Assembly: GCF_008831285.2 (NCBI RefSeq)
Contig: NC_045139.1
Span: 31,841,706-31,905,705 of the forward strand
Length of the DNA stretch: 64,000 nt
DNA from: Nymphaea colorata
Taxonomy: Eukaryota > Streptophyta > Magnoliopsida > Nymphaeales > Nymphaeaceae
Direction of reading: 5' to 3'
Of the stretch, positions 10,321 through 24,425 are shown piece after piece; within the stretch, counting starts at the first letter, position 1, and each line of letters starts with the position of its first letter. Position numbers and translations under genes: made by a program. The notes beneath the pieces were generated by a model that made no database searches, was not told the origin of the DNA, and worked only from the letters and a program-made list of their open reading frames with translations.

Positions 10321-12060
10321 ATCAAAACAAGTCACAAACTTAAAGGTATAAGGGTAATAGCCTTGACGGGTTTTTTACACAGAAAGTGATTTCTCTTAAA
10401 TAAACATTTAAAAAAAAAAATCTGATTTGTAGTCACATGAATCAGCATCTATATAGTCAATGCAAATCTAATTCATTAGTATCTTATCTTTAAGATTCAT
10501 AGGTAAAAAATGGAAGGCTACAAATTTGTCGTACTTCCACCATAGATCAGATAATCTTTCCTAAAATTACTGAATTTAATATTCTTATGCTTAAGAACCA
10601 AAGTGTGCATATATATATATATATATATCATCTTTAATCAACGTTGTAATGGACGGCTAAGAAAAAAACAAAAATAAAAAAATAGATATTTCATTACCTA
10701 ATATTGGTTCATATTTTTTTCTTTATTTTTCTATTAACCATAATTCATATGAATGAAGGGCCCATATGGCTGGATAAGTATCATCAACTAATATATAGCA
10801 TATATTTCATAACATATTAAAGAGAGCCAACACTATTTCACGCCTTTGAAGTACTTGGGAAAAGATTCTTTACATCAACGGCTGCTGACGGAACACGTCT
10901 CGATAGAACGGACGGCGGAACAGCTCTGCCTCGTCCACCCGTTGAAGTGGACAGCTCGTCCCAGCAGACGCCGTGCTGCGTGAATAGAGACAAACGCCTG
11001 AAAGGGCAACTTGGTGCCATATTTTTTTTTTTTTTTAGTAAGATAGTTTTTCACTTTTCTATTCAAAATTTAAAAGACTTTGGAGATATTGGTGATCTCA
11101 ATACTTCTGATTCCCATAGAATATTCGGCAAAAATGCATCCAAAAAAAAATCTGATATGAAAAAGAAAATTGAACATTTGAATGTGAAATAATTAGTTCC
11201 GAGTCGAACTTAAGAAATGTCATAACCGGATTCAAATTCAATTAGAAGTTGTTTTAATGTCATAATAAAGATCCAAATATGTATCTCAAAATAGGATTTG
11301 GATGCGAAAATAAATGTTAAATGAGCACCAAATCCATATGTTGAATCTAAAAATTAGGCAGAAATGTGTATAAATATTTTTCCATTATGTGAGCATCTGA
11401 TGATGATGTATCGAATTCGAATATGATCTGTTGGCATTCCTAATTATCATATGCGCACTTTTCTTCAAATTTAGGCCGTTTCCGAGCGGTCCTCCTTCTC
11501 TCATGGAGACAGAAGCATGTGCGAGTGGGCCCCCTACTAGGTATTTATGAGATATCTCCGTACCTTAGAATAGTAGACTACCTCGCTTCCTCTCCCTTCG
11601 TAGTCTTGCGTTCGACTGAATCGGCCGATTTGAATCGAATCAGTGAGCCTAGATCGCAATTCGGCTTTTTACTTTTGATATTTATAATATGTCCTTATTT
11701 TTTTTAACCAATTTCAAAATAATTCTGATTCCGATTTTCGTCCTCTTACTGTTCGATTCGATTGGAAAACCGATTTGGATAACACTGGTCCTGCCTATTT
11801 GGAGATCTTTTGGTCGAGATTTATCCGACCAACTAAGCAGCTGATGAAGTTGAACCCACATATGCACCCAATTTTCTTTTAAAACTTCGAGTCTTTGAGT
11901 TAATCATCATGTTTACGATCTTCTAGGGCATGTTTGATGGATCCGTTTTTTTGTTTTACTTTGAGATAAATGTTACCCGATTTCCGGGTATGACCGTATG
12001 AGTGGTGCCGCAATTGAATATGATGAAGTGAGAAAATCTAGAATATTGCGATCGATTTTT

Positions 12061-12840
12061 TATCTTTAAAGCTAGCCAGGGTGAGGGGCATTTTGGACTT
12101 TTTGCAAGAGGAGACTTCTTCCACCTCCTACTTTTGTCATTTTACATTTTTGTTGGTAGGGGTAGTTTGGTCCTTTCATGCACCCGGAAGCATTCTTATA
12201 AATGCGCGTAATAACTATTAAATATCCTAATACAACCCACCCATTGGCATCCAAAGCAGGTAATATGTCCCGGTAAGGGTCAAAATGACTAAAATGCCCT
12301 TGAATAGAGAAAACATAGCTTTGGTCACCAAGATAAAAAGAAAGATAGTATTTTGTAAAGACAAAAATACCCTTCACACAGTCACATGAGAGACCGAACA
12401 CGCGACTAGGCTTGCGTCGGCATGTTCTTTGAACATCATTGTGGCCTAACTTTCTAAGTAAAATTGTTTTTAAGTTTTCTTCAAGTGCGCTTGAGCTCAT
12501 CTTCTTTTTATATGCATATGCATTTGTATTATTGTATATTGAACTTTTGGTCCGAGTGTTGAACCATGATCCAAACATGTTTTCGAGTTCGGAAACCAAA
12601 TCTCCAAATCGGCGGAACTCACATTCCGCATGTTTCACATTCAAAGAATCCGGGTTTTGCTTATTTGGCATAGAACGGCTCGCGCTCTTGCTAGTAGCGA
12701 AACTAGGTGTAGGCTTGTGTGGGCAATTGCCTACATAAAATCACATTATTTATTTTTAAGCATCAGCTCCTCCATATGATTAGTTTGTCACATTGGTGCT
12801 AAGAATGAGAATCCCAACACCCTCTTTAGACTTCCGTGCG
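12061..12840. other. Spacer with an uninterrupted but unsupported frame
   Basis: A 199-codon minus-strand frame (12072-12671) runs here, but its translation has no recognisable domain and the DNA repeats phrases such as AAAATGCCCTT and AAAATACCCTTCAC, which are typical of transposon termini. The right edge (12697-12760) carries a partial family A end, GGCTTGTGTGGGCAATTGCC. I treat the block as transposon-derived noncoding DNA. Confidence 0.45.
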
Positions 12841-15339
12841 GGGCGGGGGGGGGGCCGGCCTCCGTGTGGAATCAAACGGTCAAACAGAATATTTTTCCCT
12901 ACCCAAAAGTCAAAGCCCAGATCCGTCCTAATATGAGACCGTACGCTGCCACAAGGGGCCCACGCTCACGTGGAACAGTTGCTCCGCCGTGGGGCCCACG
13001 AGGTTGGAGATTCCAGTCCTCCAGCCACCCACGAGTGCACGGCCACACACTATGCGAAGCGGATACCGGATCGGGTTCGAGTACCGAATAAACCCGATTT
13101 GTACAATCTCGGTTCTTGGATCGTCTGTGAGGAGGCAGCGTGTGCAAGATCAAAGCCGGTATCGGTATTGTCCGATCCAGATCGAGTGTCCACCTTCCCA
13201 GCAGAAAATGGGCTCGGATCCGGATAGCGTTGCATCGTTTGTTATTTTAGATCCGATTTACCGGAATTGGGGGTGGGACCATGAACAGCTTGGATATGGG
13301 CCTGACCATTACCTGAACAGCCTTAATTCTCAAGGCCCCACATCTCATAATAATCCCAAGTACCAGAGTAAATGGTCTAGATCTGGTCTGATCTGTGGAT
13401 TTTGTCCTTTTTCTGTTATATTAAATTTCATTTTGATCCGATCAAATGGAGATTCGCTTTGCAGGATCCAATCCATTTAAAACCTTAGTGGATTGTGCTA
13501 GTGAAAGTTTTGTCGCCCCACCGGAAAAAAATTCTAGCTCTGCTAGTGGCGCTACCCTTTCATAATGTGAACGGTTCATATATATAACACCTTATTTCAC
13601 ACGGATACCGTTCTTCACTTAAGTCCTAAAACAGCCCTAAACCTCCGAACATGAGAAAAGATGAATCCGTTTTAACTTTTTTTGGAGTACCTAACCGCAA
13701 CCACTGATGCAATGTTGAGGGAAGTAAATTATTTTATATTTTTGTATGTCGAAAAAATCAATATTTCTATACTCATAAATCATTTTTATATTCTCAACGA
13801 CTTTCCTAATCTAAATCTGCCTGTTTGATCATGTTAGTATACATCCAAATGTCATTACACTTTTGTTATCGGAGTTTTGATCTGATTTACAGTTATCCGA
13901 CCCAACTACTTCGAAACTTTACCTGGAAACCGATCGATAATTTTGCCCATTTTCTCGGCGAGAATTTCGATCGCAATTGGCTCCAAATCTTCCTCATAAA
14001 GTTGGGAGATCCAGACGCATTATCAAATCTGACATAATTGGATTTAGATTGGTACTCGGTCTTCAATTTCTGGAACTAACCAAGACCAAAAGCCAACCGT
14101 TTTGGAGTCGGGACAACTATGGATATTCAATTTGGATTCAAATTTCAGCCGAAACTCAAAATTCATTCGAACTCACTGATCCAAACGCAACTTGTGTATA
14201 AAATTTGAATCCCATTGTTAATGTCGTCTTATAAGTTGGATTCATGTTTCTTTGTTTATTTTTCCCAACAGAAATATGAACAAAAATACGGCCAAGAAGA
14301 ACTTTGGGTCCCAGCTTCCGGGCACAGAACCCGACCCGGATTCGTCATCGGATCGGGTATCAGACGAACCCGACCCGCCGGGGGGAAGGGGGGACGTGGG
14401 GCCCATGCTCTCTCAACATGTCGTTGACGCGGCCAGCTGTCTCATAAAGGCCAAAACAAACTTGCCCGTCCCTCACGGCCGCCACGTCGGATTGTCCTCG
14501 TGGTCGTCGATTCCAATGGGACAAAACCCCTCCCACAATCGGCTCGGCTCGGCTCGGCTCGCTTTCGAGCCGAGATTTCACGGTCGGCCCAGCTTCACCC
14601 CCCGAAATCCAACGAAATGACAAATATGACCTCCAGTCTGGGGCAGGCGTCCGGTTCAGTTGGGAACCAACCGTTCCTCGATTTTAGATCGATTGAGAAT
14701 CTGAGTTCTTAAAAAACATGAAAGATTTTTTATTTTAAGAAGATGTGCGGAGTAAGATATAAGATACCTGATGATGATGATGTTTAATTGAGCAAATAGG
14801 ATAAGTATTTCATTCTATCTTGAAAGTAGAAGTTTTCATTCTTAGCTAAATTTCGGCATCTAAGATGACATACGGGTATCCAACTAAGAGAGTTGACGCA
14901 ACGAGAGTTCAAAATGAAAACTAGTGGCCCGCCAGCCCCATCTTGTCCATTATGCCAATCCCATCCAGAATGCAATATGATATTTAATCAGTTGAAAACA
15001 ATGATAGGTAGCTTTTTAATTATTAGGATAAAATGCTTGAAAATTAAATAAGTATTTATGAAGGATTGACATGTATTAAACAACAGTTATGAAAACACAC
15101 ACACTCATATATATATATATATATATATAATTGAATAGTGACTTTAGATTTTTAGAGTCACTTAATCATTTAACTGATCCAATAGACGATAGAGAAAATG
15201 AAGAAGAAAAAAGTGATAAGGATTTTGGTCATCTAGTATTACTTTAAACTTTTTTCTCAATGTTTTTCTCTTAACCTTCCACTTATTTTAGATGGACAGA
15301 CTTGGTTAGATAGTTGTTTGACTCTAAATAACCAAAGTC

Positions 15340-15381
<42 letters not shown>

Positions 15382-18300
15382 GGTTTAATGGTAATGAAGA
15401 GGGTATATATGCTTGCCTACCTTGGCGGCCTCAACTTGGACTCATTGTAATGTGGACTGGTATAAAGAGATAATGAAGACATATGATGAAGAATGAAAAG
15501 TCAAGTATCCTTTCCTTTTTGTCCTCAAGTCTGACTTGTGTAGGAGGTTGATGCCCAGAACAATTGAACAAGAAATCGTAGTTTCGATGTCGCTAATCCA
15601 AGTAGCCATGGTAAACCCAAGTCAATAACTAAGCACATGCAATCTAAGTATGTTTGATTCTCTTTTTTGGCATTTAGCCGTTCGAATCAAGAGATCATTT
15701 GAAGGACATTTATGTAAACGTCTTGATGGGGATTCTTCTTGACTCAGCTTTGTAAACTTTATAAATTAAGACAACTTTTGCAAGGTTTTGAAAATCCTAT
15801 TGTGAGATTTTCTTCAAGTTTTTAGCCGTATGCTTAAGGTGTTACGATTCAACAGTTTTGAAAATCTTGTTCTTCACCATACTATTCTCGTCACTCAAAC
15901 AATTGTTGAGGCCTCATTCCTCGTCTTACCTCAGGGTCTAGAGTTGCATCGGTACCACAGATAGGCAAAACTTATCGCAGAATCGAAGAGGGCTCATGTT
16001 ACCCGAACTAGGGACCAATTGTCTACTGGCCATTATAATTCACTCTACTCGGACACCAACTAGAGTGATTTTCGCCCAAACTAACCTATGCCTCCTGTCT
16101 GACCAACTCTAATCAATTTTATAACTGGATTTTTTATATCCAACAAGATTAAGAACCAAAACCATATGTAAGATGGTATATTAAGAATATCAATCAACAG
16201 GAATTTCAAAACTCTTCGATGTAAATCTATCATTAGATCTTCTTTCCCACATACTTAAAGAGAGAACGAAGAAGACTCAGCTTACTAGTTTTTGTAAGTA
16301 TAAACTTATAGACACCATCAAGTTTAGATGTTTTTCTTTTTTTTTTTTCACCGCAAACCTGTAAATACGATCTTCTAAATTAGTTGGTATATCAAAAGAA
16401 TGTAAATACGATCTTCTAAATTAGTTGGTATATCAAAAGAAGTTGAGTAACTTCTAATACATTAGTGATACAACTTTAACGTGAAAAGCTAGTGTTGGTC
16501 ATTATATACACTTATATATGTATATATATGGTATTCAAGAAAATTATTTGTGTATATATGGCATGTGGGGATAAGTAGTAATGTTTTGAGGCTGCATTAA
16601 AATGTGTGTTTTGAAAGATTCTCGGTTTAAACAATAACATGAACGCTACATGTAAAAAACTATGAATTTAAAGTCAGAATGAGAGGTCCGACTTTGAATA
16701 TATGGATATGATCTGAATCCACGGAAAAAACAAACACAACCTAAAAGGAATTAGTAATTGTTTAATGGAAATCGGTTTAGTTATCGAGTAGTGAAATCGT
16801 GCAATGTCATGGTTTCAATGTTCTTCATTGTGAACAAAAGAGTACTTCAAAACGGACAACATTTTGTTGATCGACCATGCGCGTAGCTGTTAACATGCAA
16901 TGCGATTGTTCGGGAAAAAATTAAAAAAGAAAGAGGTTCACATGTGAGAGAGAGATAGAGAGAGAGTTAAAGTTGACAAGTATAGCGTTTGTTTTCTGGT
17001 CTCTGGGAGTCTGAGCCCCTTGTGAGATAAGCATTAAATGCTCTGCAGTACATTAAGTGTCAAGTATTATTCTCTTTTTTTTTTCTAAAATTTATTCAAT
17101 GCAATCTCCAGTGTTATATATATATATATATATATATATAAAGTGAAAGAGATAAAATTATTGGATTTGGATAAACTTTTCACAACATACCATCCTTGCA
17201 TCGAGCGGCATGTTTACTTACATCCAGTCAAAGTCAGGAACATTTAGTAACATTTTATAAACTATGATGCCCTTTATTTTCCCGAGCTCTCTTGATGGCT
17301 TATAATGTGTCAAAACTTTTGTTTTTCGTTGATTTTCAACTCATTGATTGAAATTTTCTTGTTTTTTAGAAAAACTAAAATTATTAAGTGTTTGCAAGAT
17401 ATAATATAATAACTTATTAAAAAAATATTCATTGAGCTTGAAATGCAGAAATGTGTTTAAGGTGTGTGTACTTATGTGCACAGATTTCTCTGTCTGGCTT
17501 GGTATAAAGTAATCCTTAAATCTCTCACAATACACAGCCCGATATAATCTATTTAATCGCATCTGCTCAATGTATTCAACATGACTGAACAATTTTACCT
17601 ATATATATATATATAGCGAGGATGACATATTATGATGAAACAAACTTAGGAAGAATTGAAATCAGTCGGTTGATGAGACGATTTTTAAAAAGGGTTTCTA
17701 AAAACACCATGTCACAAGAGTATTAGCAACCATTTATGACACAAACACAATCTATAATGTTTTAGTGAATAGTTATGGTGTATCTTAAAGATATATTTAA
17801 ATTTTTAGTCATTCTGCAGCTTCCTGATTTCAGTTTTCCATAGATTATGAGTTGACGCATTTATGATTAAACAAACTCACGATAGAATCAGACTAGGTAG
17901 GATTCTAATCTCATTAGAAACGAAAGGTGCCCGTATCTACAAAACTCATATGCAGTCCTTCCAGTATCAATCGGATGCGGAACACAAAAACCAAGAAAAA
18001 AAAAGGGATCAGACTACAAAAAGATCTACGCTTTGTTCGTTCAGATTATGAAAGAGATTTATGCTGGCTCCGATTCCTTAGCCATCCCTTACATTACGTC
18101 TTTCCTGCGCCAAATTCTGCGCAGACTCCTCGCGCATTGAAGCCGCTAAGTCAAGAAAGAAAAGAAAGGCCATGGAAGTTAAAAGACACGTACTTCTCAT
18201 GCTCTCTCTCTTAAACTTCAAACAACGACGGCGACGGACGTTTTGATAAGGCTTTTGAATCCGTTCTGCTGCATCCTTTACGTAAAACACGACGTTGGCA

Positions 18301-18887
18301 GAGAAGGTTTCTTGGCCATTTGGAGGACAGAAAGGTAAAGGGCATCGACAGAGAGAGCGTGGTTTCCTAGACGGCGATGAACGTCATCAGGAGTCCAATG
18401 ATACTGTTCCCCTCTTCCTTTGGCCCCACTCTAACGCAATATCTTATATAAACTATATGGTATATAATATATTATACTGTATGCAATATATTTGAGTATT
18501 TTTCATGGTAAATTTATTACAGATAACGCATCTGTTTCCCTCGTTATTATCTTTGCTTGCAGAGCCTTTTCTTTTTCCATCTCCCTCAGCGGCTTCTGTG
18601 TATTTCCATGACGTCACGCAACTCAAATGTAAAGGGGAGCGAGAGAGAGATTTAGGGTTTGAGGAGACCGGGGGGAAGCTGATAAGCTTAGAGTAGGAGG
18701 AGCTACGATGCTTTAGGAACTCTCTTTTTCCCTTTATAGCTCTTCTTCGTCTTCTTCTTGTTCTGTTCTTCTTGTTTAGTCCGAATCATGAACCACACTG
18801 GCCGAGAGGAGGAGGACTGGTTCTTAAGCATGGGTCTGTGATGATCTGGAGAAGCAGGAGAGAGGGGAGGGAGAAGAAGAGGGCAAA
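12841..18887. other. Intergenic spacer, mixed GC-rich islands and AT-rich DNA
   Basis: GC-rich stretches at about 12840-13240 and 14330-14610 carry CCCGACCCG, GGATCGGGT and GGCTCGGCTCGGCTCG words; open frames there appear in several phases at once, as expected of GC-rich repeats. A family A end lies at 13525-13556. (TA)n runs lie at about 15110-15130, 15346-15376 and 17115-17141. A 41-base tandem duplication lies at 16360-16441. No gene is supported. Confidence 0.55.
16360..16441. repeat. Perfect 41-base tandem duplication
   Basis: The unit beginning TGTAAATACGATCTTC and ending ATCAAAAGAA occurs twice back to back (16360-16400, 16401-16441) without mismatch, so the duplication is recent. Confidence 0.93.
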
Positions 18888-21365
18888 ATGCAACCAGGGT
18901 ATGGAATTCCAGAGATCCAACAATTCATGGTGGATTCTACCTTCTTTACGCCTCCCAATGAGTTGAACCCATCTTCCCAGCAGAAGCACCACCACCACCT
19001 GCAGCTTCAGCAGCAGCACCACCACCAACAGCAGCACCAGCAGCAGAGCAGGAGCTACAGTACTTACCAGCACCTCCACCCGTTTCTTGAGTTTCAAGAC
19101 TTGCAGCAGCCGAGGGTGCACCCTCAACCGCCGCATCTGCTCCTCGAGGCGGGGCCGGAGAACGTCCCTTCCGCTCGCCTTTTCCCTTTCGTGTCCAATT
19201 TCAGGCATGTGGTGGACGCCGACGAGCCCGGATGCAGCCGCGAGAGGCAGCACCGCCACCACCATCTTGCAGACGATGATTTGTCTCTTGGGGACGACGG
19301 CTTGGACCGGAGGTGGCCCAGAGAGGAAGTGGTCGGTGCCAAGAGCCCCATGGATTCCGTCAGAGGACCAGTTTGGTAAAGAAAACAAGAACATGCACCA
19401 TTTTCTGCCATTATCCCTTTCTTTGCGGCCTTGGCCTTCACCCGTCTTCAGATCCTCTTCTTTTTACCTACTTCTCAGTCTTGATTGATCGGGGAATTAC
19501 TTTGAGATCTTAGAATGTGTTGCACATGATTAATTTCTGTGTAAATTGAGAGTTCCCGTTTTTAGTTTTTCTTCTGCAGTCTGTAGGGCCATAGGTCTCA
19601 CATTCCAGGAAGGTAAAGGAGGGAAGAAAGACAAAACAAAGCCAATTTGTTGAGGAATCAAAGTTTTTAGAGTTCCTTGTGACTATTTTCAGTTTCTTGT
19701 TTAAACCTTTATACCTCAGTAAAAGAGGCAGATTGTCAAACCCCTTATTAAAAAAGGATTTCTTTCGGTTCTCCAACTCAAGACCTAAATTGAAACTTCG
19801 GAAGATATATTTTACTCCTATTAAAAATTCAGCATCTTATTTTATTTTTGGTTCATAGTTTATGGCATTGCAATTAATTCTTAGAACACGGAATCCAAAA
19901 TTGAGACTCTGAGAAAATTGAGAGAGAAAAAAAGAAGAGAAAACAGATCTGTTGCTTGCTCTTCTAGATGCAATTTCAGCCATCACCATCATCATGAATT
20001 TTTGCACAGCCATTGACGAATCAGACTGCTAAAGTTGCTTAATTGTGCAGGAAGCTTTCAGGTTTCGGCCACAATGAAGAGAATGGGCAGGCACCCGTCA
20101 CGAAGAGATACAGGAAGGGGGAAGAAAACGAGCTGCCGCCGGAGAGCAAGAACAGTTGCAGTACCAGCTACCGCCTCTTCAATGAGCTCGAGCTCATCTT
20201 ATCCCGAGAGCTGCAGGCAGGTTCGGGGTCGGCGCTCACCGGTGACAACAACCCTCCTCCGCCGGCGGGCAACCCTAGCTCTGCGGCCGAAACCGCCGGT
20301 GCCCACGTCGACCTGGCTTCCGAGACCTCCCCAGACGAGGAGGGCTCGCTTAGAAAGATGCAGCAACTTGAGGTGCAGCAACTTGAGGAGCAACAACAGA
20401 GGAAGAAGAAGAGGAAGAGGAAGCAACAGCAGCAATTGGGGTCGATTGCAGCCTTCTTCGAGAAATTAGTGAACCAGCTGATGGAGCACCAGGAGGCGCT
20501 GCACCGCAAGTTCATGGAGGTGATGGAGAAGAGAGACCAAGAGAGGCAGAGAAGGGAGGAGGAATGGCGTCGGCAGGAGGCGGCGAGGCTCACCAAGGAG
20601 AGGGCACTCCGCTCTCAGGAGGAAGCCGCCGCGTCGTCGAGGGAGGCCGCCATCATCTCCTTCCTGGAAAAGTTCGCCAACGAGTTAGCCAACCTACCAA
20701 CCAAGAGGCCGGACGTCACCATCAGCCAGAATGAGACCTCGACACAGCCGGAGACGACGTCGGAGACCAACCGGGAAAGCGGCGAAAACCGGCGGTGGCC
20801 CAAGTCGGAGGTGAACGCTCTGATCAAGGTGCGAGGCCGGTTGGAGGGAAAGTTCCGGGAGCCCGGCCTCAAGGGACCGCTCTGGGAGGAGGTGAGCTCA
20901 GCCATGGCTGCCATGGGCTACGCGAGGAGCGCCAAGAGGTGCAAGGAGAAGTGGGAGAACATCAACAAGTACTTCAGGAAGACGAAGGACAGTACCAAGA
21001 CGCGATCCAAGCAATCCAAGACGTGCCCTTACTTCCACCAGCTCGACCTCCTTTACAGCAACAAAGCCGTCGCCTCCGCCGCTGCCGCTGCCGGCGCTCC
21101 CACCAACACAGAACTCTTAGACGCAATGCTGACCGCCGGTGGCAGCCGCAAGGAGGAGATCGGCGCAGGCAGCAGCAGGAGCCTGATGGCCAACGGCGAG
21201 AACGACAATGAGGAAGGCGGGAATGAGGAGGAAGACGACGAGGATGTGGAGGAGGAAGACGAAGTCGAAGACGATGATGAAGAAGAAAGGGAGAAGCAGC
21301 AACACGACGAGAGGAAGAGAGGAAAGAGAAAGGAGAGAGAGGGGGAGGCGGAAGGAGAGGAATAG
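18888..21365 (+). CDS. GT-2 family trihelix transcription factor
   Basis: Two exons, 18888-19375 and 20051-21365, joined by a GTAAAG donor and a TGTGCAG acceptor (phase 2, TG|G for Trp163), encode 600 residues. The start MQPGYGIPEIQQFM resembles the YGIPELRQLM start of PETAL LOSS-type proteins. Then come His/Gln-rich runs; a degraded N-terminal trihelix (RRWPREEVV ... GPVW ... SYRLFNELE, split by the intron); a basic RKKKRKRK signal; the long central helix of the family (about residues 298-380, FFEKLVNQLMEHQEALHRKF onward); an intact C-terminal trihelix (about 410-500; RRWPKSEVNALIKVR, GPLWEEVSSAM, RSAKRCKEKWENINKYFRK); and an acidic Glu/Asp-rich tail. Family knowledge: these nuclear proteins bind GT elements, with each trihelix contacting DNA, and control growth or organ shape. 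Only the C-terminal domain looks able to bind DNA here. Confidence 0.92.
19376..20050 (+). other. Intron of the trihelix gene
   Basis: 675 bases between GTAAAG and the TTGTGCAG acceptor. AT-rich, with no coding content. It interrupts the coding sequence inside the degraded N-terminal trihelix. Confidence 0.85.
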
Positions 21366-22275
21366 GGCGTGCAGTCTGGGTCACTAAGCTTGTTCATAAT
21401 CTAACGGCTAGAACAAATACCGCCGCTTCCTCTCCGGCCGTCGCCACCACCACCTCAGGCCATGGTGGCTCAGCTGTGGGGGAAAGAGAACGGTTTTCTC
21501 TAAGCATCCTTTCATCATCAACAACGAGGCCTTTTCATTAGCGTCACCGTTATCAATTATTATTATTATTGCTCCATTATTCTTTTCTTTTTCAAGAGAT
21601 GTATTTGTGAATTTTGAGCAGGAAGAATAAGAAAAATTATCTTGTTTATCAATTTTTCTCGTTTTCGGCTGATGGGTAGGCGATGAAGTTGTTTGATCTT
21701 AGAGAAAAAATGCAAGAAGAGTGAAGCACAGGGAGAAACAGGCCGGACGGGTCCGAGGCAATCAGTGTCGCAGGTCTGGACGTCCTTCTCTCGCCGGGTC
21801 AGAGAGCTCCCCACCACGATCAGTTCCGTCCTTTGCAATCAAAGAGTGAGGTCGTTTTCGCTTGCGTGTGAAACGGCCGGCGGTGCGCCGATGCTGCCGG
21901 CAGGGTAAACAACGGAAACGCTGACGACACCCGCACGGCGGAGGGTCACGCACGAGCTCTGTTCAGTGCTCCCTCTCCGAGATTCCAACCCAAAAATGTA
22001 TCGTCGGCCACTTCCTTCACCGAACACCCACTCTCTCTCTCTCTTGCTCGTTTATCCGGCCTTTTCACCGGATTCCGGCTGTTTCTCAAAATTTTGTTCA
22101 CCCAAACACGAGATCAGATTCTTCAACGGTATGGATCTTAAAAACAATCATAAAATTTGATACGTACGTCCACCTCCATTTTACTGAATTTAATCATGTC
22201 TGTAAAATTTGATGTACTTTCATTTTTTAAAGTATTGATGGCCGTATTGGAGTATAAGTGAGTCTACCTTACAAG

Positions 22276-22396
<121 letters not shown>

Positions 22397-23993
22397 TTTT
22401 TATTTTTTTCTTAGAACCCCTAAATCTAAAAAAACTGCAGCTTTTTTTTTCTTTGTTTAAAGTGTGGTTAACTTCACTGCTCCTTTGTGCCCATCCCATG
22501 GGTTCCCTTTGTGTTCATCTCATCGCTTTCACATGTTTTGAAACATGTTACGATGTTACGATGTAGAGGTAAAACATATTGAAACATGATAGTAACCATT
22601 TCAAAACTCAAACTCAAGCCCTTAAAAGAGTCAGACAACCTTACCATAGGTCTAGTACGCTACCACCCTTATAAATCTTTAGAACCTATAGCCTAACAAC
22701 AGATATTATTAATGCACAAATTATAATGCTTTTAGGAGCAAACTCTTTATAAATGTTCCCCCAACTGCCGATCAAATTTCAATTTATTATGTATAATCTG
22801 CAAGTGAATTGGTGTAATAGACGAGGCAACTGCTTGTAGGCAGTCAACATCTGTGTCGAATTCCTGTGGTATCAAATTCTCTTTGGAGCACCGATATGCA
22901 AGCTAAAGTGAGGCATCGAGGCTTCCTATCTGTTTTTAATTGTTTGTACTAGACAACCATTTTGAACTTGAAATTGATAGATCTGACGAAGAAGCCGAGA
23001 ATTTAAAAATCAGTTCTAAAATGAGACTGACTTTATACATTTTCCTTGATCCCTTGGTTGTAAACTGAACTAAAAAGACAAATTTTGAAATGCATCTTAA
23101 ATTTTAAGTTAATAAATTGCATACTTAAGGATTTGATGCTGTTAAAAGTACAGCTACCCTTTTTCTTTTGTTTAAACAAAAAGTCTAACAGCTGTTCTAA
23201 GTGGCAAAAGTAACCTTTTGCTTGTTAAACACAAAAATTAAGAGATTTTGATTATTTACCTTTTTCTTCTATAACCATGCAGACAACACAAAGAATGAAA
23301 TTAATATTATTTAAGAGTTTTTTTTTTCTTGATTCTAGAACTCATCCTGTGTTTCAAATCAGCTCAATCAAATTAGCAAGAATCAATTTTCTGCTAGAAG
23401 GTGTTTGCTAAGAAAAAGTTTTTAAAAAAATTGTGTTCTTGATCAAATTCGTGTTCATGAAATAGGTAAAATATCATGTTCTATTCTAAAAATCAAAACG
23501 GGGATTTTTGCTCCACATTTGACTCGTAGATCTAAAGAACAATTTCTATAGTCACAAAATTTTTGTATGGTGCTTTTCAGTTATGTGTTCTAGAAATATG
23601 TATTTCTAAAACATAGTGCTTCTACCTTAACAAACACCCAATGAAGGTGCTAAAATGGGGGAATGTGATCCTTTCGAATCATTAAAATATAATTTTTGAA
23701 GAACTAATTACATGCAACTTATCTATAGTTTTTGTCTCATTACATAAATTTTTCTAGTTTTCTCTCTTGCACTTCTCCAAGCAGAGGAAGTAACGGTTCC
23801 TGTCCCAGTGAGGGTAGCGAGAGATGAAACATGGCAATGTGAGCTGAGTAGCAGCATAAGATCAAAGGAAAATTTAACAAACCTTTTTTAAAAAATAAAA
23901 TTATTTTCAAAGAATAAAAATTAACTCACAGTAAGCAATTGGAAGTAGATGGAATCCAAGTATGGTCTGTACGTGGTGTTTCTGTTCTTCAGT

Positions 23994-24062
23994 GGCGGAG
24001 TTAAGTGTAAACTTGTGTGGGCAAGTGTAAACTTGTGTGGGCAGTTGCCCACACAAGCCAAG
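23994..24062 (+). mobile_element. Family A end with a 20-base internal duplication
   Basis: CAGTGGCGGAGTT is followed by AAGTGTAAACTTGTGTGGGC written twice in a row, then AGTTGCCCACACAAGCC. This matches the palindromic part of the elements at 4872-5053 and 8268-8436; the remaining half is not recognisable. Confidence 0.5.
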
Positions 24063-24158
24063 GTAATTTCCTTTATTTGCAGAGTAGTTTTAAATTCGTC
24101 TAATCATTTTTAAATTCAAATGAACAGCCATTTTGAACATGTTGAACATGCAGATAAG

Positions 24159-24425
24159 GCTAGGCATCGGGTCGGGCACCTGGCCCAAAAAAATGTACCG
24201 GGCCAGCTCAAAAGGGTCCGACTGAGCCCAGTTCAGCTTGATAATTTTTTTTAATATATATTTTATTAATTTATATATATAATTATAATATTTTGTTATG
24301 AATAATTATTTTTATATATTATTTTATATTAAAAATATATGTTTTAAATTTAATCGAGGTCGGGCTCAGGATCAGGTTTTAAGTGTCGGGTCAAGCCCAA
24401 ACCTACAATTGACAAGTGTACTGCT
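24159..24425. repeat. GGGTCGGGC-rich element
   Basis: It starts GGCATCGGGTCGGGCACC and ends GTGTCGGGTCAAGCCC, around an AT-only core. Its first words match the GGGCATCGGGCCGAGCC start of the element at 61845-62042, so the two may be related non-autonomous elements. Confidence 0.4.

Larger units (their letters stand above)
7044..12060. other. Repeat-rich intergenic spacer
   Basis: No gene is supported. Apart from the elements listed separately (tandem array 7231-7540, family B 7813-7985, family A 8268-8436, inverted-end element 9106-9301, SINE-like pieces 9722-10320), the DNA is AT-rich, with a (TA)n run near 10611-10628 and homopolymer A or T tracts. Open frames are below 100 codons without motifs. 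Confidence 0.6.

Noticed and set aside
12072..12671. 199-codon minus-strand frame
   Set aside because: No domain, no splice or promoter support, and DNA with repeated transposon-terminus phrases.
20168..21397. Several long minus-strand frames (up to 142 codons) under the trihelix exon
   Set aside because: They are mirror frames of a GC-rich, Glu/Lys/Gln-rich exon and contain only low-complexity sequence.
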